In this document: in pieces, positions 42,227-51,536 of the stretch
Layout of the letters: every line of letters starts with the position of its first letter
Numbering within the stretch: the first letter of the stretch is position 1
Origin: Prevotella sp.
GTDB taxonomy: Bacteria > Bacteroidota > Bacteroidia > Bacteroidales > Bacteroidaceae
DNA length: 64,000 bases
Reading direction: 5' to 3'
Assembly (NCBI GenBank): GCA_017941345.1
Contig: JAGAWQ010000004.1
Span: 49,439 to 113,438 of the forward strand
The notes under the pieces: generated by a model
Database searches by the model: none
What the model was told of the DNA's origin: nothing
What the model saw: only the letters and a program-made list of their open reading frames with translations
Translations under genes and position numbers: made by a program

Positions 42227-43773
42227 TGAAGAAGATATATTTATTATTTGTTATTTGTTCCTTGTCATTGAGCCACGCAGTGGCGCAAGTGGATTTGAAC
42301 AGCTACCAGCTGGCTGATGAGTCACAGGTATGGCGACTGACGGGTAATGCTGCCGCTCTGTCACTCGACCCAGAGACATGCGACTCATCAGCTAACCGAG
42401 GCTTGGCTTATTTCGACCTCATGCATCGCAGTGGCGACTACCGCCGTGTGCAGGAGGGAGGTCAGATGAACCAGCTGAGTTTCCATGCTGAACGCTATCA
42501 AAAGATAGGCAAGTATCTCTATGGCTATGGCTCTTTCGACTTCGACATGGGACGTACCAAAGACCGTGCCTGGAGCGATGTGCTTCGCTCGTACAACAGC
42601 AACCCCTATATCTCAGGCTCTTCCGTTCCAGGGAGGTACGACCACCAGAACTTCAAGCTGGTGGCAAAACTGTCAACGGTCGCGCTGGGCCACTTCACCT
42701 ATGGTGCCACCTTATTATATAAGGTAGGCGACCTAAGTCGTTTGCGCGACCCTCGTTCCCGCATCAATCTGGCTGAGTATAAACTGGCGCCATCTGTCAC
42801 CTACTCTGCTGGTCAGCACACCCTCGGACTGGCGCTGCACTACGACCGTCGCAAAGAGAAGCTACCCAATATGACCACCGTACAGACCGACCCCAACCTC
42901 TCCTACTACGTGATGACAGGACTGGAGAATGCCACAGGGACCATTGGTGGCTACAACGGCTATCAGCGCGAGTATGTGAACCATGAGTTCGGTGCTGAGT
43001 TGGATTATGGCTTCAAGGGCAGCCAGTGGAGAAGCGTCAACGCGCTGTCGCTGCGCATGGGTCGCGAATACGTCTATGGACAGTATAAATACGAGCCAGG
43101 CAACTATCGCACCATCAACTACGGACTGGCCTCGCGCAACCGTATCCGCCAGGACGGACTGCTCCACAGCATCGACCTGCTGGTAAACTACGAAACGGGC
43201 AGTGCTGACGAATATAAGTCGGAACGTGTCTCGACAACCGATTCCGAGACGGGTATTGTCTCTGTGGAGTGGCGTAAGATTTTGGAATATAAGAAGCGCT
43301 ACCAGCTGAAGAAGTGGGATGCCGACCTGCACTACCGACTGTCATGGACCAAGGATGAAGCCGTCAATAGCTATTGCGGACTGCAATATACCCTGCAGAG
43401 CGTCAGCAATAAATACCTGCTCTACACCTCTGAGCTGAAATACAGCGCCTCGAATATCCTGGCTGAGGGTGGATATGGGTTCCTCAATCATCACTTATGG
43501 CTCGAAGGTTCCTTGGGCTACCGCATTCGCCACAAGGCTGACATCGCCCTCTACGATGTCACTACCGACTATGCACAGTCCGTACTCCTGCCCGATATGC
43601 CTTACTACGAGGCCAACTACTGGCAGGGCCGTCTGGCTGTCACCTATCAGTTCCCCCTAACCATCAAGGGCTACACCGCCCAGTGGTTCGTCAAAGCCTA
43701 TGGCAGCTACCTCAAGACCAACAACAGTCTTGATGCCTCGACCATTGGACTTAGTTTTGGACTATTCAACTAA
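42226..43773 (+). CDS. DUF6850-like outer-membrane beta-barrel protein, operon 1
   Basis: 515 residues with a signal peptide (MKKIYLLFVICSLSLSHAVAQ). The opening YQLADESQVWRLTGNAAALS recurs in the paralogue at 52.8 kb (YQFVKQQDVWLTGRNNAALT). Many amphipathic strands follow (KYLYGYGSFDFDMG, HFTYGATLLYKVGDLS, KYSASNILAEGGYGF), ending in STIGLSFGLFN with an aromatic C-terminus as expected for a barrel. I match it to DUF6850 from memory. Its role is unknown; constant pairing with a receptor and a DUF4876 lipoprotein suggests a second component of the outer-membrane complex. Confidence 0.78.
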   Translation: MKKIYLLFVICSLSLSHAVAQVDLNSYQLADESQVWRLTGNAAALSLDPETCDSSANRGLAYFDLMHRSGDYRRVQEGGQMNQLSFHAERYQKIGKYLYGYGSFDFDMGRTKDRAWSDVLRSYNSNPYISGSSVPGRYDHQNFKLVAKLSTVALGHFTYGATLLYKVGDLSRLRDPRSRINLAEYKLAPSVTYSAGQHTLGLALHYDRRKEKLPNMTTVQTDPNLSYYVMTGLENATGTIGGYNGYQREYVNHEFGAELDYGFKGSQWRSVNALSLRMGREYVYGQYKYEPGNYRTINYGLASRNRIRQDGLLHSIDLLVNYETGSADEYKSERVSTTDSETGIVSVEWRKILEYKKRYQLKKWDADLHYRLSWTKDEAVNSYCGLQYTLQSVSNKYLLYTSELKYSASNILAEGGYGFLNHHLWLEGSLGYRIRHKADIALYDVTTDYAQSVLLPDMPYYEANYWQGRLAVTYQFPLTIKGYTAQWFVKAYGSYLKTNNSLDASTIGLSFGLFN

Positions 43774-43790
43774 ACAAATACAAAATACGT

Positions 43791-44552
43791 ATGAAAAAGA
43801 TTTTATTATTAGCAGTGATTCTTCACTCTACACTCTTCACTCTTCACGCAATGGCAACTGACACGCTGACCGTCCGCATCAAGGGGATGCGCTGCGAGGA
43901 GTGTGCCCACAAAGTAAAAACCGTCCTACGCAAGGATGCAGGCGTCTCTGGCATACAGTTTAACTTGGAGCGTCGCACAGCCACCATCGCCTACGATGCC
44001 ACCAAGACGAGTGCTGACTCCATCAATGCCCATCTGGCAGCAACCGGACGCTATAAGAGCTCACCCTACAGCCCCACCGACGTTATCCTTCGCGGATATG
44101 GCCTGCGCATCGACGACATGCACTGCAAGAAGTGCTCCGACCGCATCATGGACCGTCTCTCCAAGATGGAGGGCATCGACTCCATGGCTCCCCATCTGGA
44201 CAAGCACTATATGTTCATCCGCTATGATGCCAATCGCACCGACAAGGCTGCCATCCGTGCGCTTATCAACAAGATAGGCTACACCCCCGTCAACTACTAC
44301 ACCAGCGACAAGATAGCATGGGCCTACTACAATATCCCTGCTGAGGCCGCTACTCAGGATAATATCGATGCCGTGCTGGCCATCGACGGTGTCGAGGATG
44401 TCAACGCCAATGCCCGTCGTAAGTCGCTGGCTGTCACCTATTTCTCCAAGGAGATCAGCGCTGACAAGCTCCTGGAGGAGATTCAGAAGGCAGGCATTCA
44501 GGCCGTTGTGCCCAAGCCCCACGAATGCAGTGAGAACGAGAAGAAACAGTAA
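43791..44552 (+). CDS. Exported protein with heavy-metal-associated domains
   Basis: 253 residues with a signal peptide (MKKILLLAVILHSTLFTLHA). Residues about 25-90 are an HMA domain with GMRCEECAHKV (CxxC). Residues about 98-165 form a second with DMHCKKCSDRI (CxxC). The third repeat (about 172-240) keeps the fold pattern but has lost the cysteines (YYNIPAEAATQDNIDAVL). HMA domains bind Cu(I), Zn or similar ions. Being exported and inside a TonB-receptor operon, it probably handles a metal in the periplasm. This is the only clue to the system's ligand. Confidence 0.85.
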   Translation: MKKILLLAVILHSTLFTLHAMATDTLTVRIKGMRCEECAHKVKTVLRKDAGVSGIQFNLERRTATIAYDATKTSADSINAHLAATGRYKSSPYSPTDVILRGYGLRIDDMHCKKCSDRIMDRLSKMEGIDSMAPHLDKHYMFIRYDANRTDKAAIRALINKIGYTPVNYYTSDKIAWAYYNIPAEAATQDNIDAVLAIDGVEDVNANARRKSLAVTYFSKEISADKLLEEIQKAGIQAVVPKPHECSENEKKQ

Positions 44553-44592
44553 CACTTTTATTATAATCATTCATTTAAAAACATTACAAACA

Positions 44593-45666
44593 ATGAAAAA
44601 ATTCAATTATCTGATGATGGCTGCCGCCATGACCCTTGGTCTGGCCAGCTGCAGTCAGGAAACCAAGCCTGGCACTCCTGTAGAAGACAACGCCAATGTT
44701 GAAGGCAACCTGATTATCAAGGAAATCAACGTTGGCGGTGGCTACAAAAAAGATGCTGGAGGAAATTACAACAATGTCAAGGCTGTCGTTCTCTACAATA
44801 ACAGCAGTAAAGCTGTTACGTACAGCAATCTGGCCATTGCCAATGTTGCTCCGGGCAATGCACATGCAACCAATGCCAACTACGACGAGAACGGAAAATT
44901 GTATTATGAAGATAAAGGTTGGACACCAGCTTGGAGCCAGATTTGGTATATCCCATCAATAACAGTACAGCCATTCTCTGATGCTGTTGTATCTATCAAT
45001 GGCGCTATCGACCACACCACGATTTCTTCGGAAGCCTTCAGTCTAGCTAATGAGGAATACTATGCCATGTATGACCCAGAGGCAGGTTTTACCAATGCCA
45101 ACTTTTATCCCACCCCATACGAGGGTATTCCCACTTCACACTATTGGAAAGTCATCAACTTGTTCACCAGTACTGCTTGGCCCGGAAGCATGATGTCACC
45201 CTGCTATATTCTCTTCCAGTTCCCTGCTGATGTTGAACCCAAGACCTATTGCAATAAGGAAGGAGAAAACATCTATTACGATGGCGGAAAGCCAGACAGA
45301 ATCGGTTCAAATATCAACGTCATGATTCCTAACGAATGGATTATCGATGGTGTTGAATTCTATCGTATTGGATATGTTGATGACAGCAAGAAGCGCCTTT
45401 CGTCATCCATCGATGCCGGCTATGGTCTGTACAACAGCAACAAGCAGTACTCTGCTTATCGTAACATCGACGAGAAGGCTACCGTCAACTTTGGCGACAA
45501 CATCAACAAGCTGGTTTACAACTATGCTGACGGTGTAGAGGGTACTACCGACCCCAGTGGCATCGACGCTGCTGCTTCTGCCAAGAATGGTGCTAAGATT
45601 ATCTATCAGGACACCAACAACTCTACTGCTGACTTCCACCTCCGCAAGGGTTGGTCGCTGAAGTAA
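44593..45666 (+). CDS. DUF4876-like surface lipoprotein, operon 1 (second)
   Basis: From the ATG at 44593 the product has 357 residues with a lipoprotein signal (MKKFNYLMMAAAMTLGLASC). It lacks the N-terminal beta domain of its relatives and starts directly with the core (LIIKEINVGGGYKKDAGG, VVLYNNSSKAVTYSNLAIA). Conserved points are PNEWIIDGVEFYR, SIDAGYGLYN and the end YQDTNNSTADFHLRKGWSLK. It is closest to the third copy at 51.5 kb (shared FYPTP, IPTSHYWK/IPSSHYLK and DPSGIDA). It is last in the operon before a strong terminator. Confidence 0.8.
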   Translation: MKKFNYLMMAAAMTLGLASCSQETKPGTPVEDNANVEGNLIIKEINVGGGYKKDAGGNYNNVKAVVLYNNSSKAVTYSNLAIANVAPGNAHATNANYDENGKLYYEDKGWTPAWSQIWYIPSITVQPFSDAVVSINGAIDHTTISSEAFSLANEEYYAMYDPEAGFTNANFYPTPYEGIPTSHYWKVINLFTSTAWPGSMMSPCYILFQFPADVEPKTYCNKEGENIYYDGGKPDRIGSNINVMIPNEWIIDGVEFYRIGYVDDSKKRLSSSIDAGYGLYNSNKQYSAYRNIDEKATVNFGDNINKLVYNYADGVEGTTDPSGIDAAASAKNGAKIIYQDTNNSTADFHLRKGWSLK

Positions 45667-45684
45667 AACATCTCTTCTCCAAAC

Positions 45685-45716
45685 AAAAAGGGTTCCAATC
45701 ATTCGGAACCCTTTTT
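45685..45716 (+). terminator. Terminator of the first TonB operon
   Basis: Perfect 12-bp stem AAAAAGGGTTCC / GGAACCCTTTTT with an 8-nt loop, 18 bp past the last gene. Confidence 0.9.
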
Positions 45717-45835
45717 CTGATGCCTATCGTTTACATATCGATTCTACCATTCCATTCAGAGCCATGCACATATCCCGTGTCAGTAGTATGCGTTCATTCT
45801 GGTGTTCCCAAGGGGCGAGCAAAAGCAATCGTCCT

Positions 45836-46699
45836 TCAGCACAAGCCTGAAATAACAAGCTGTTCGCCCTTGGAGATGGCTGGTGAGACCAGCACAGCTC
45901 CCTTGCGCGCTTTTTCCAAGAGTTGCTGCTTCTGCTGTTCTATCTCGTTGTCATAGAGATGGCGCGACAGTTGTACCTGTACCAATTCCGGCTGTTCCAA
46001 CAAGAAACGGTTGCCTATAGCGGCATACTCCTGCCCTGCGATAGTCAATCCAAAACGCACCTTGAAAAAATCAGGATGAAGGCGACGGATGGCGAGCCGC
46101 CGTGGGTTGTCTTGGATATAGGCTTTCCACTTATTTAAAGTACTGTAATTATGCAGGATAAGGTCATTATAGCCCTCTTCCCATAAGCCAAAGCCACCTT
46201 TTGGCTGCGATAAAATCGCAGCGAACGAAAGAAGGACATCACTCCCTTCCCTCCCAAGCGGCACTCCCCCTTCCCTGGCAAGTGGCGATTCCATCGCCGC
46301 CTCCCCCAATATCAACTTCAGCTTCCTATTACACCCCAGTTTAAACCCTTTAATTACCTGCCCTAAATGGAAAGGCACATCTTCCCTCACATACAATATA
46401 CCATGAAAATGATCCGGCATGACCTAACCGGCAATGACACCAACTTGTGGATAATAATGGCTAATGCCTGCCCATTCATCTGCTACCGCCTGCCCCATTT
46501 CTGAAAGTTCTATATGAGCATCCTCATGAGCAGAAACGCCGTACACCAACCTGCCAAGCACAGGACACCTGTCACGTACCGCAAGCGTAATCATATAGAA
46601 CCGCTGAGCATGGTAATCGTGCATACTGCTGCGACGCTTCATTGACGGTTTTTTCCCGCCAGCGAAGCGTCGCTTGAGTTCAAACTTTTTCTCGTCCAT
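45836..46699 (-). pseudogene. RAYT-type (REP-associated tyrosine) transposase with an in-frame amber stop
   Basis: One frame of 288 codons starts at 46699 and is interrupted by TAG at 46421-46423. Before it: RSSMHDYHAQRFYMITLAVRDRCPVLG and ISHYYPQVGVIAG. After it: VMPDHFHGILYV, the HUH metal-binding motif of Y1 transposases, then FKLGCNRKLK, LWEEGYNDLILHNYSTLNKWKAYIQDNPRR with the catalytic tyrosine region. A single base change would restore it. The gene begins one base after the stop of the DUF4876-like gene upstream, so it probably arrived as a coupled downstream gene. A proline/arginine-rich insert (PLAREGGVPLGREG) follows LGEAAMES. Confidence 0.8.
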
Positions 46700-48325
46700 T
46701 TATTTAACGAGAATCTTCTTGCCGTTCTGGATATATATGCCCTTTGTGGGATGTTCCACTCGCTGGCCGTTGAGGTTGTAGAAGACAGTAGGTGTATCCT
46801 TTTTGACAACCACTCGTTCGTCAATGCCAGCAGCGATTTTCTCTGGTGTCGTTCCGTGCCAAGTAATGAAACTCAGTTCTCCTATCGAAGCAGCACCGTT
46901 GGAAGCATAGATCTTTTCAAGGTTCTTTTCCGACAATGAAATGTACAAACGATCGCCATCGGAGAAAGTGGCCTTGTTGTATTTTCCCTCAACGGCATCT
47001 ACACGCTTGAATCCAACATTCCCTTTTACATTACTGAACTTATATATAACGTTATTAACTCTACTGCCTGTTAATTGCAACTCATTATCGTCACACCAAC
47101 TCGTGCAGGAAGAACGTGACTTCATGACACCTTGCGAATCAGACAGTTTCAGTGTATAGGTGCCGGGGGCTGCAATAGCAATCCACGGACCCTTAATCAA
47201 TAGAATGCTATCAGCAGGGTATTCACCATATAACAAGTCGGTGGTTGATTCATGGTTGCTGGCATTGACATGAGTGAACACCATACCCTTGGGGCCACAG
47301 AAAGGCTTGGTAGGATTAATGGGCAGATAGCCACTTTCAGGAATGGTGATAGTAATCTCTGTCAGTCCAACGGGACTCTCACTATAGCTACGGATGCTCA
47401 AATCGGTTGTCACTTCAAAGTCGTTACTGGAATTGTTGGTATCCCACAGCACTATTCGCTGATTGCTTGTGACGAAAGCCGTCTTGCGGACAACAGCTTC
47501 GCCACCGTTTCCGCCTGCATAGTTAGTGGCAACATAACCAGCATCATACGAGTCCGGAAGTCGTTTCTGGCTGGCATCTGGATTAGTCTTAGCAGAATGC
47601 TCTACAATGTCAACAGCATCAATAGTCTTAAAGGCTGGCACAAACTTGAATAGATGGCCATCAGTTCTTCCTCCTGAATAGCCTGTTGGACACTTGTCCA
47701 AATTGGTATCAGCGGCTAATAACACCACACAAAACGGGCCTGGCGACTGCCATTGGATATAGGTACTATTATCATTATAAGAGAACACCTGTATCAACTC
47801 AGGTACTGCATCGTTATGATTGTCTTTATAGGTAGACAGTTGGCTTTTCACCTCAAAGTCTGCCTCCGAAAGGTCTGGTGCTTTAGAGGCTACAGTAGTA
47901 TGATTTAAAGCACTATTGCAAACGACAAGACTCTTGCCTGGTTCAAGAGTATATGTCTTGTCTGTCGGAATCTGGAATATCTGCTTCAAGGCAATACTAT
48001 CCTTATGAGCAGTTTGCATATTGGCTGCCGTCCATGGATTTGGATATGTAGTACTACTCGTTGCACCCGTATTGTCAGCCAATCCAATATAAATGCCTGT
48101 AATGTCCAGTTCCTTGTCTGAATTATTGTAGAGTTCAATGTAATTAGCAAGAATAAACGATTTTGCAGCATCATTCACCATGTTGTTATAAAACACTTTG
48201 CTAATTACCAAGTCTCCACTTGTTGAGCCGCCACTTGGTTTCTCTGCTTTTGCATGAGCATCTGCCCCAAGCAACGACAAACCAACGATGAGTGCAAATG
48301 TTCTAATCGGAGTAAAAATCTTCAT
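46700..48325 (-). CDS. DUF4876-like secreted protein with C-terminal tail
   Basis: From the ATG at 48325 the protein has 541 residues. Signal peptide MKIFTPIRTFALIVGLSLLGADAHA, then the family core (YIELYNNSDKELDITGIYIGLA, IPTDKTYTLEPGKSLVVCNSALNHTT, AVDIVEHSAKTNPDASQKRLPDSYDAGY, LWDTNNSSNDFE). Unlike its relatives it has about 220 further residues and ends YNLNGQRVEHPTKGIYIQNGKKILVK, the same tail as the C10 protease at 7.3 kb. It lacks a lipobox. It stands alone on the minus strand between the two TonB operons, with TACCTTTG at 48355-48362. Confidence 0.75.
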   Translation of the reverse strand: MKIFTPIRTFALIVGLSLLGADAHAKAEKPSGGSTSGDLVISKVFYNNMVNDAAKSFILANYIELYNNSDKELDITGIYIGLADNTGATSSTTYPNPWTAANMQTAHKDSIALKQIFQIPTDKTYTLEPGKSLVVCNSALNHTTVASKAPDLSEADFEVKSQLSTYKDNHNDAVPELIQVFSYNDNSTYIQWQSPGPFCVVLLAADTNLDKCPTGYSGGRTDGHLFKFVPAFKTIDAVDIVEHSAKTNPDASQKRLPDSYDAGYVATNYAGGNGGEAVVRKTAFVTSNQRIVLWDTNNSSNDFEVTTDLSIRSYSESPVGLTEITITIPESGYLPINPTKPFCGPKGMVFTHVNASNHESTTDLLYGEYPADSILLIKGPWIAIAAPGTYTLKLSDSQGVMKSRSSCTSWCDDNELQLTGSRVNNVIYKFSNVKGNVGFKRVDAVEGKYNKATFSDGDRLYISLSEKNLEKIYASNGAASIGELSFITWHGTTPEKIAAGIDERVVVKKDTPTVFYNLNGQRVEHPTKGIYIQNGKKILVK

Positions 48326-48354
48326 AAGCAATTAATTAATGTACGTTTAGGGCG

Positions 48355-48362
48355 CAAAGGTA
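48355..48362 (-). promoter_or_regulatory. TACCTTTG -7 element for the DUF4876-like minus-strand gene
   Basis: Minus-strand match, 30 bp upstream of the ATG at 48325. Confidence 0.55.
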
Positions 48363-48370
48363 CAAAAAAA

Positions 48371-48400
48371 ATGAGAAATGAGAAATGAGAAATGAGAAAT
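48371..48400. repeat. 7-bp tandem repeat ATGAGAA, about four copies
   Basis: Simple repeat just upstream of the TACCTTTG box of the minus-strand DUF4876-like gene, overlapping where its -33 box should lie (about 48382-48386). A change in copy number would alter spacing. Confidence 0.7.
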
Positions 48401-48469
48401 TTTCTCGTGCATACCTACAAATAGGTATTGGTATTTCAAAGAATTATTCGTAATTTTGCGACCTGAGTC

Positions 48470-48540
48470 GCGAAGTTACTCCGTCTCGGCAAAAAAAGAA
48501 CAAGTTCTTTTGTTTTGCTCTCGACTTTTCGTAACTTTGC
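48470..48540. repeat. Palindromic promoter-bearing repeat, copy 3
   Basis: GCGAAGTTAC pairs with GTAACTTTGC; inside, CTCGGCAAAAAAAG and TTTTGCTCTCGA pair in part around GAACAAGTTC. It is the inverted counterpart of 38013-38084. The right arm holds TAACTTTG (48532-48539) with TTTG 19 bp upstream (48509-48512), a complete promoter for the second TonB operon. Confidence 0.8.
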
Positions 48541-48563
48541 AGCCGCTATTATAAATAAGGTGT

Positions 48564-51536
48564 ATGAAGAAACAACTATCGATACTATTGACGCTACTGC
48601 TCTTACTGCCAGTCGGCCTGATGGCCCAGACGGTGACTATGGCAGGACGGATTACCGACGAGCAGAGCGGAAAGCCCGTGGAGTTTGCCTCCATTCTGAT
48701 GAAGGAGAACGGATTCTGGGCCATCACTGACGCCAAGGGTGCTTTCAGCATCAAGAACGTGCCTGTGGGCAAGGCCACGCTGACCATCCAATGCCTGGGC
48801 TATGCCAAGCGCGACATCGTGCTGAACATTGCCAGGGACATGCCTCGACTGCGCTTTACCATGAAGCAGGAGAGCCTGAAACTGGACGAAGTAACGGTGA
48901 CGGCTAAGCGTAAGACGGACGAGTCGACCACGTCGTACACCATAGACCGCACGACGCTGGACAACCAGCAGCTACTAAATATTGGTGATATCACCACGCT
49001 GATGCCTGGTGGCAAGACCATCAATCCCACGCTGATGAACGACAACCGCATGGCGCTGCGCAGCGGCTCGTCGGAGAAAGGTAATGCCTCGTTTGGTACA
49101 GCCATCGAGGTAGACGGCATCCGCATGAACAACAATGGCGAAATGGGCGAGACGACGGGAGCCTCAACACGCACCATCAGCACGTCAAACATCGAGTCGG
49201 TGGAGGTGGTGACGGGTATCCCGTCAGTAGAATACGGCGACCTGTCGAATGGTGTCGTCAAGGTGAACACCCGCAAGGGTAAGTCACCCTTCATCATCGA
49301 AGGCAAAATCAACCAGCATACCTATCAGATAGCCGTCAACAAAGGCTTCGACCTGGGTGGCAGGAACGGTGTGCTGAATGCCTCGTTCGAGCGTGCCCGT
49401 TCAAACAGCAACATCGCGTCACCCTATACCGCCTATCAGCGTAACATCCTGTCGCTGAACTACATGAACATCTTCATGCAGAACACGACACCCCTGACGC
49501 TGAACGTGGGGCTGACGGGTAACATCGGAGGATACAACGCAGAGGCTGACCCAGACAACGAACTGGACGACTATACCAAGTCGCGCGACAATACCCTGCG
49601 TGCCAACTTCGACCTGAACTGGCTGTTGAACAAGAGCTGGATTACCAACCTGTCGCTGCGTGGGTCGCTGTCGTATGCTGACAAGCGCTACCAGAGCTAT
49701 GCCCACGCCAGCAGCGCCTCCACCCAGCCCTATATCCACACGTTGGAGGAAGGTTATTTCATAGCCACGCCCTACGATCAGAACCCCGATGCCAGCATCA
49801 TCCTTGGACCTACCGGCTACTGGCACGTCATGCAATACCAGGACTCCAAGCCTCTGAGCTACACCCTGCGCCTGAAGGCCGACTGGACGCATCGCTTCGG
49901 CAAGGTCATGAGCCGTCTGATGGCAGGTGCAGAGCTGACGGGCAGCAAGAACAACGGACGAGGCACCTATTACGAGGATATGCGCTATGCCCCGACTTGG
50001 CGCGAATACCGCTACGACGAGCTGCCTGCAATGAACAATGTGGCCCTGTATGCAGAGGAGAAAGTCAGCATCCCCACCAGTAAGCTGTCGACGCTGGAAC
50101 TGACAGCCGGTCTGCGCAATGACATCACGATGATTAGTGGCTCCGACTACGGAACGGTCAGCAGCCTGTCGCCTCGTTTCAACGGACGTTATATCTTCTG
50201 GCAGAACCGCAAGAAGCAACTCGTCAGCGACTTCATTGTTCATGCGGGATGGGGAAAGAGCGTTAAGCTGCCTTCGTTCCAAGTGCTCTATCCGTCGCCT
50301 GCCTATAGCGACCTGCTGGCATTCAGCACACCCAGCACCAGCAACAACACCTCGCTCTATGCCTATCATACCTATCCGTCGAAGGCTGTCTATAACCCAG
50401 ACCTGAAATGGCAGTCGACACACCAGACGGACATCGGTTTCGAGATGAACCTGAAAGGAACGCGCATCTTCGTGTCTGCCTTCCACCATCGCACATACAA
50501 CCCCTATATGGCTACCCATCTGTACACGCCGTTCAGCTATAAGTACACCCCACCCTCTTCGCTCGACGGAGTGAGCATCGACCTGGCTAACCGCACCTAC
50601 GGCATCAACCAGCAGACGGGGGTCGTCACCGTGAGTGATGCCACAGGGGCCCAGCAGCCTGTCAATCTGGCCTATAACACCCGCAAGACCTACCTGACCA
50701 ATGCCAAATACGTGAATGCTTCGCCTTTGGACCGCTACGGACTGGAATGGATAGTAGACTTCAAGCAAATCAAAGCCCTGCGCACCAGCATCCGACTGGA
50801 TGGCAACTACTACTATTACAAAGGCATCGACGATGTGCTGTTTGCCGACATTCCCACGTCAAACGCCACCATGTCGAATGGTGAGCTGTACCAGTATGTA
50901 GGCTACTATCGAGGCAGCAATGTCACCTCGGCAGGCACTATAGCTAACGCATCCGTTTCCAACGGTGCGCTGTCGAAGCAGCTGAACCTGAACACCACCA
51001 TCACCACACATATTCCCAAGTTACGACTCATCGTAGCACTGCGCCTGGAGTGCTCGCTATACAACTATCGTCGTTCGCTGAGCGAGTTTGAGGACGGTAC
51101 GCGTGGTATCGTGCTGGCCGACAAGAACGACTATACCGGCAAGCCCTACGACGGAAGCAGCGAGAACCAGTATGTAGCCATCTATCCGGAATACTACTCC
51201 ACATGGGACAATCCTGACGAGCGCATCCCCTTTGCTGAGAAGTTTCTCTGGGCCAAGGAGAACGACCCTACGCTGTATAACGACCTGACCAAACTGGTGG
51301 TACGCACCAACTATCCCTACGTGATGAACCCCAACCGCATCAGCAGCTACTACTCGGCTAACCTGAGCATCACCAAGGAGATAGGCGACCACGTCAGCTT
51401 GTCGTTCTATGCCAACAACTTCCTGAACAACATGAAGACGGTACACTCGTCGCAGACTGACCTGGAGACCTCGCTCTTCTCGAGCAGCTATATTCCCAGC
51501 TACTATTACGGACTCTCATTAAGACTGAAGTTATGA
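48564..51536 (+). CDS. TonB-dependent outer-membrane receptor, operon 2
   Basis: 990 residues. Signal peptide (MKKQLSILLTLLLLLPVGLMAQ), CarboxypepD_reg-like domain at about 25-105 (AGRITDEQSGKPVEFASILM), plug at about 110-240 (LNIGDITTLMPGGK, ESVEVVTGIPSVEYGDLSNG) and a long barrel ending YYYGLSLRLKL. It shares GIPSxEYGDLxxG and the overall plan with the receptor at 38.2 kb, so the operons arose by duplication and then diverged, presumably in ligand. It overlaps the next gene by 4 bp. Its promoter lies within a palindromic repeat. Confidence 0.93.
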   Translation: MKKQLSILLTLLLLLPVGLMAQTVTMAGRITDEQSGKPVEFASILMKENGFWAITDAKGAFSIKNVPVGKATLTIQCLGYAKRDIVLNIARDMPRLRFTMKQESLKLDEVTVTAKRKTDESTTSYTIDRTTLDNQQLLNIGDITTLMPGGKTINPTLMNDNRMALRSGSSEKGNASFGTAIEVDGIRMNNNGEMGETTGASTRTISTSNIESVEVVTGIPSVEYGDLSNGVVKVNTRKGKSPFIIEGKINQHTYQIAVNKGFDLGGRNGVLNASFERARSNSNIASPYTAYQRNILSLNYMNIFMQNTTPLTLNVGLTGNIGGYNAEADPDNELDDYTKSRDNTLRANFDLNWLLNKSWITNLSLRGSLSYADKRYQSYAHASSASTQPYIHTLEEGYFIATPYDQNPDASIILGPTGYWHVMQYQDSKPLSYTLRLKADWTHRFGKVMSRLMAGAELTGSKNNGRGTYYEDMRYAPTWREYRYDELPAMNNVALYAEEKVSIPTSKLSTLELTAGLRNDITMISGSDYGTVSSLSPRFNGRYIFWQNRKKQLVSDFIVHAGWGKSVKLPSFQVLYPSPAYSDLLAFSTPSTSNNTSLYAYHTYPSKAVYNPDLKWQSTHQTDIGFEMNLKGTRIFVSAFHHRTYNPYMATHLYTPFSYKYTPPSSLDGVSIDLANRTYGINQQTGVVTVSDATGAQQPVNLAYNTRKTYLTNAKYVNASPLDRYGLEWIVDFKQIKALRTSIRLDGNYYYYKGIDDVLFADIPTSNATMSNGELYQYVGYYRGSNVTSAGTIANASVSNGALSKQLNLNTTITTHIPKLRLIVALRLECSLYNYRRSLSEFEDGTRGIVLADKNDYTGKPYDGSSENQYVAIYPEYYSTWDNPDERIPFAEKFLWAKENDPTLYNDLTKLVVRTNYPYVMNPNRISSYYSANLSITKEIGDHVSLSFYANNFLNNMKTVHSSQTDLETSLFSSSYIPSYYYGLSLRLKL

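Noticed and set aside
38013-48540. Composite transposon with the inverted palindromes as ends
   Set aside because: The palindromes act as promoters, have no linked functional transposase (the RAYT gene is interrupted), and no target duplication is seen.
49419-50768. 449-residue minus-strand frame inside the second TonB receptor
   Set aside because: Lies wholly antisense to a clear receptor barrel; no signal peptide, motif or promoter; explained by codon bias.
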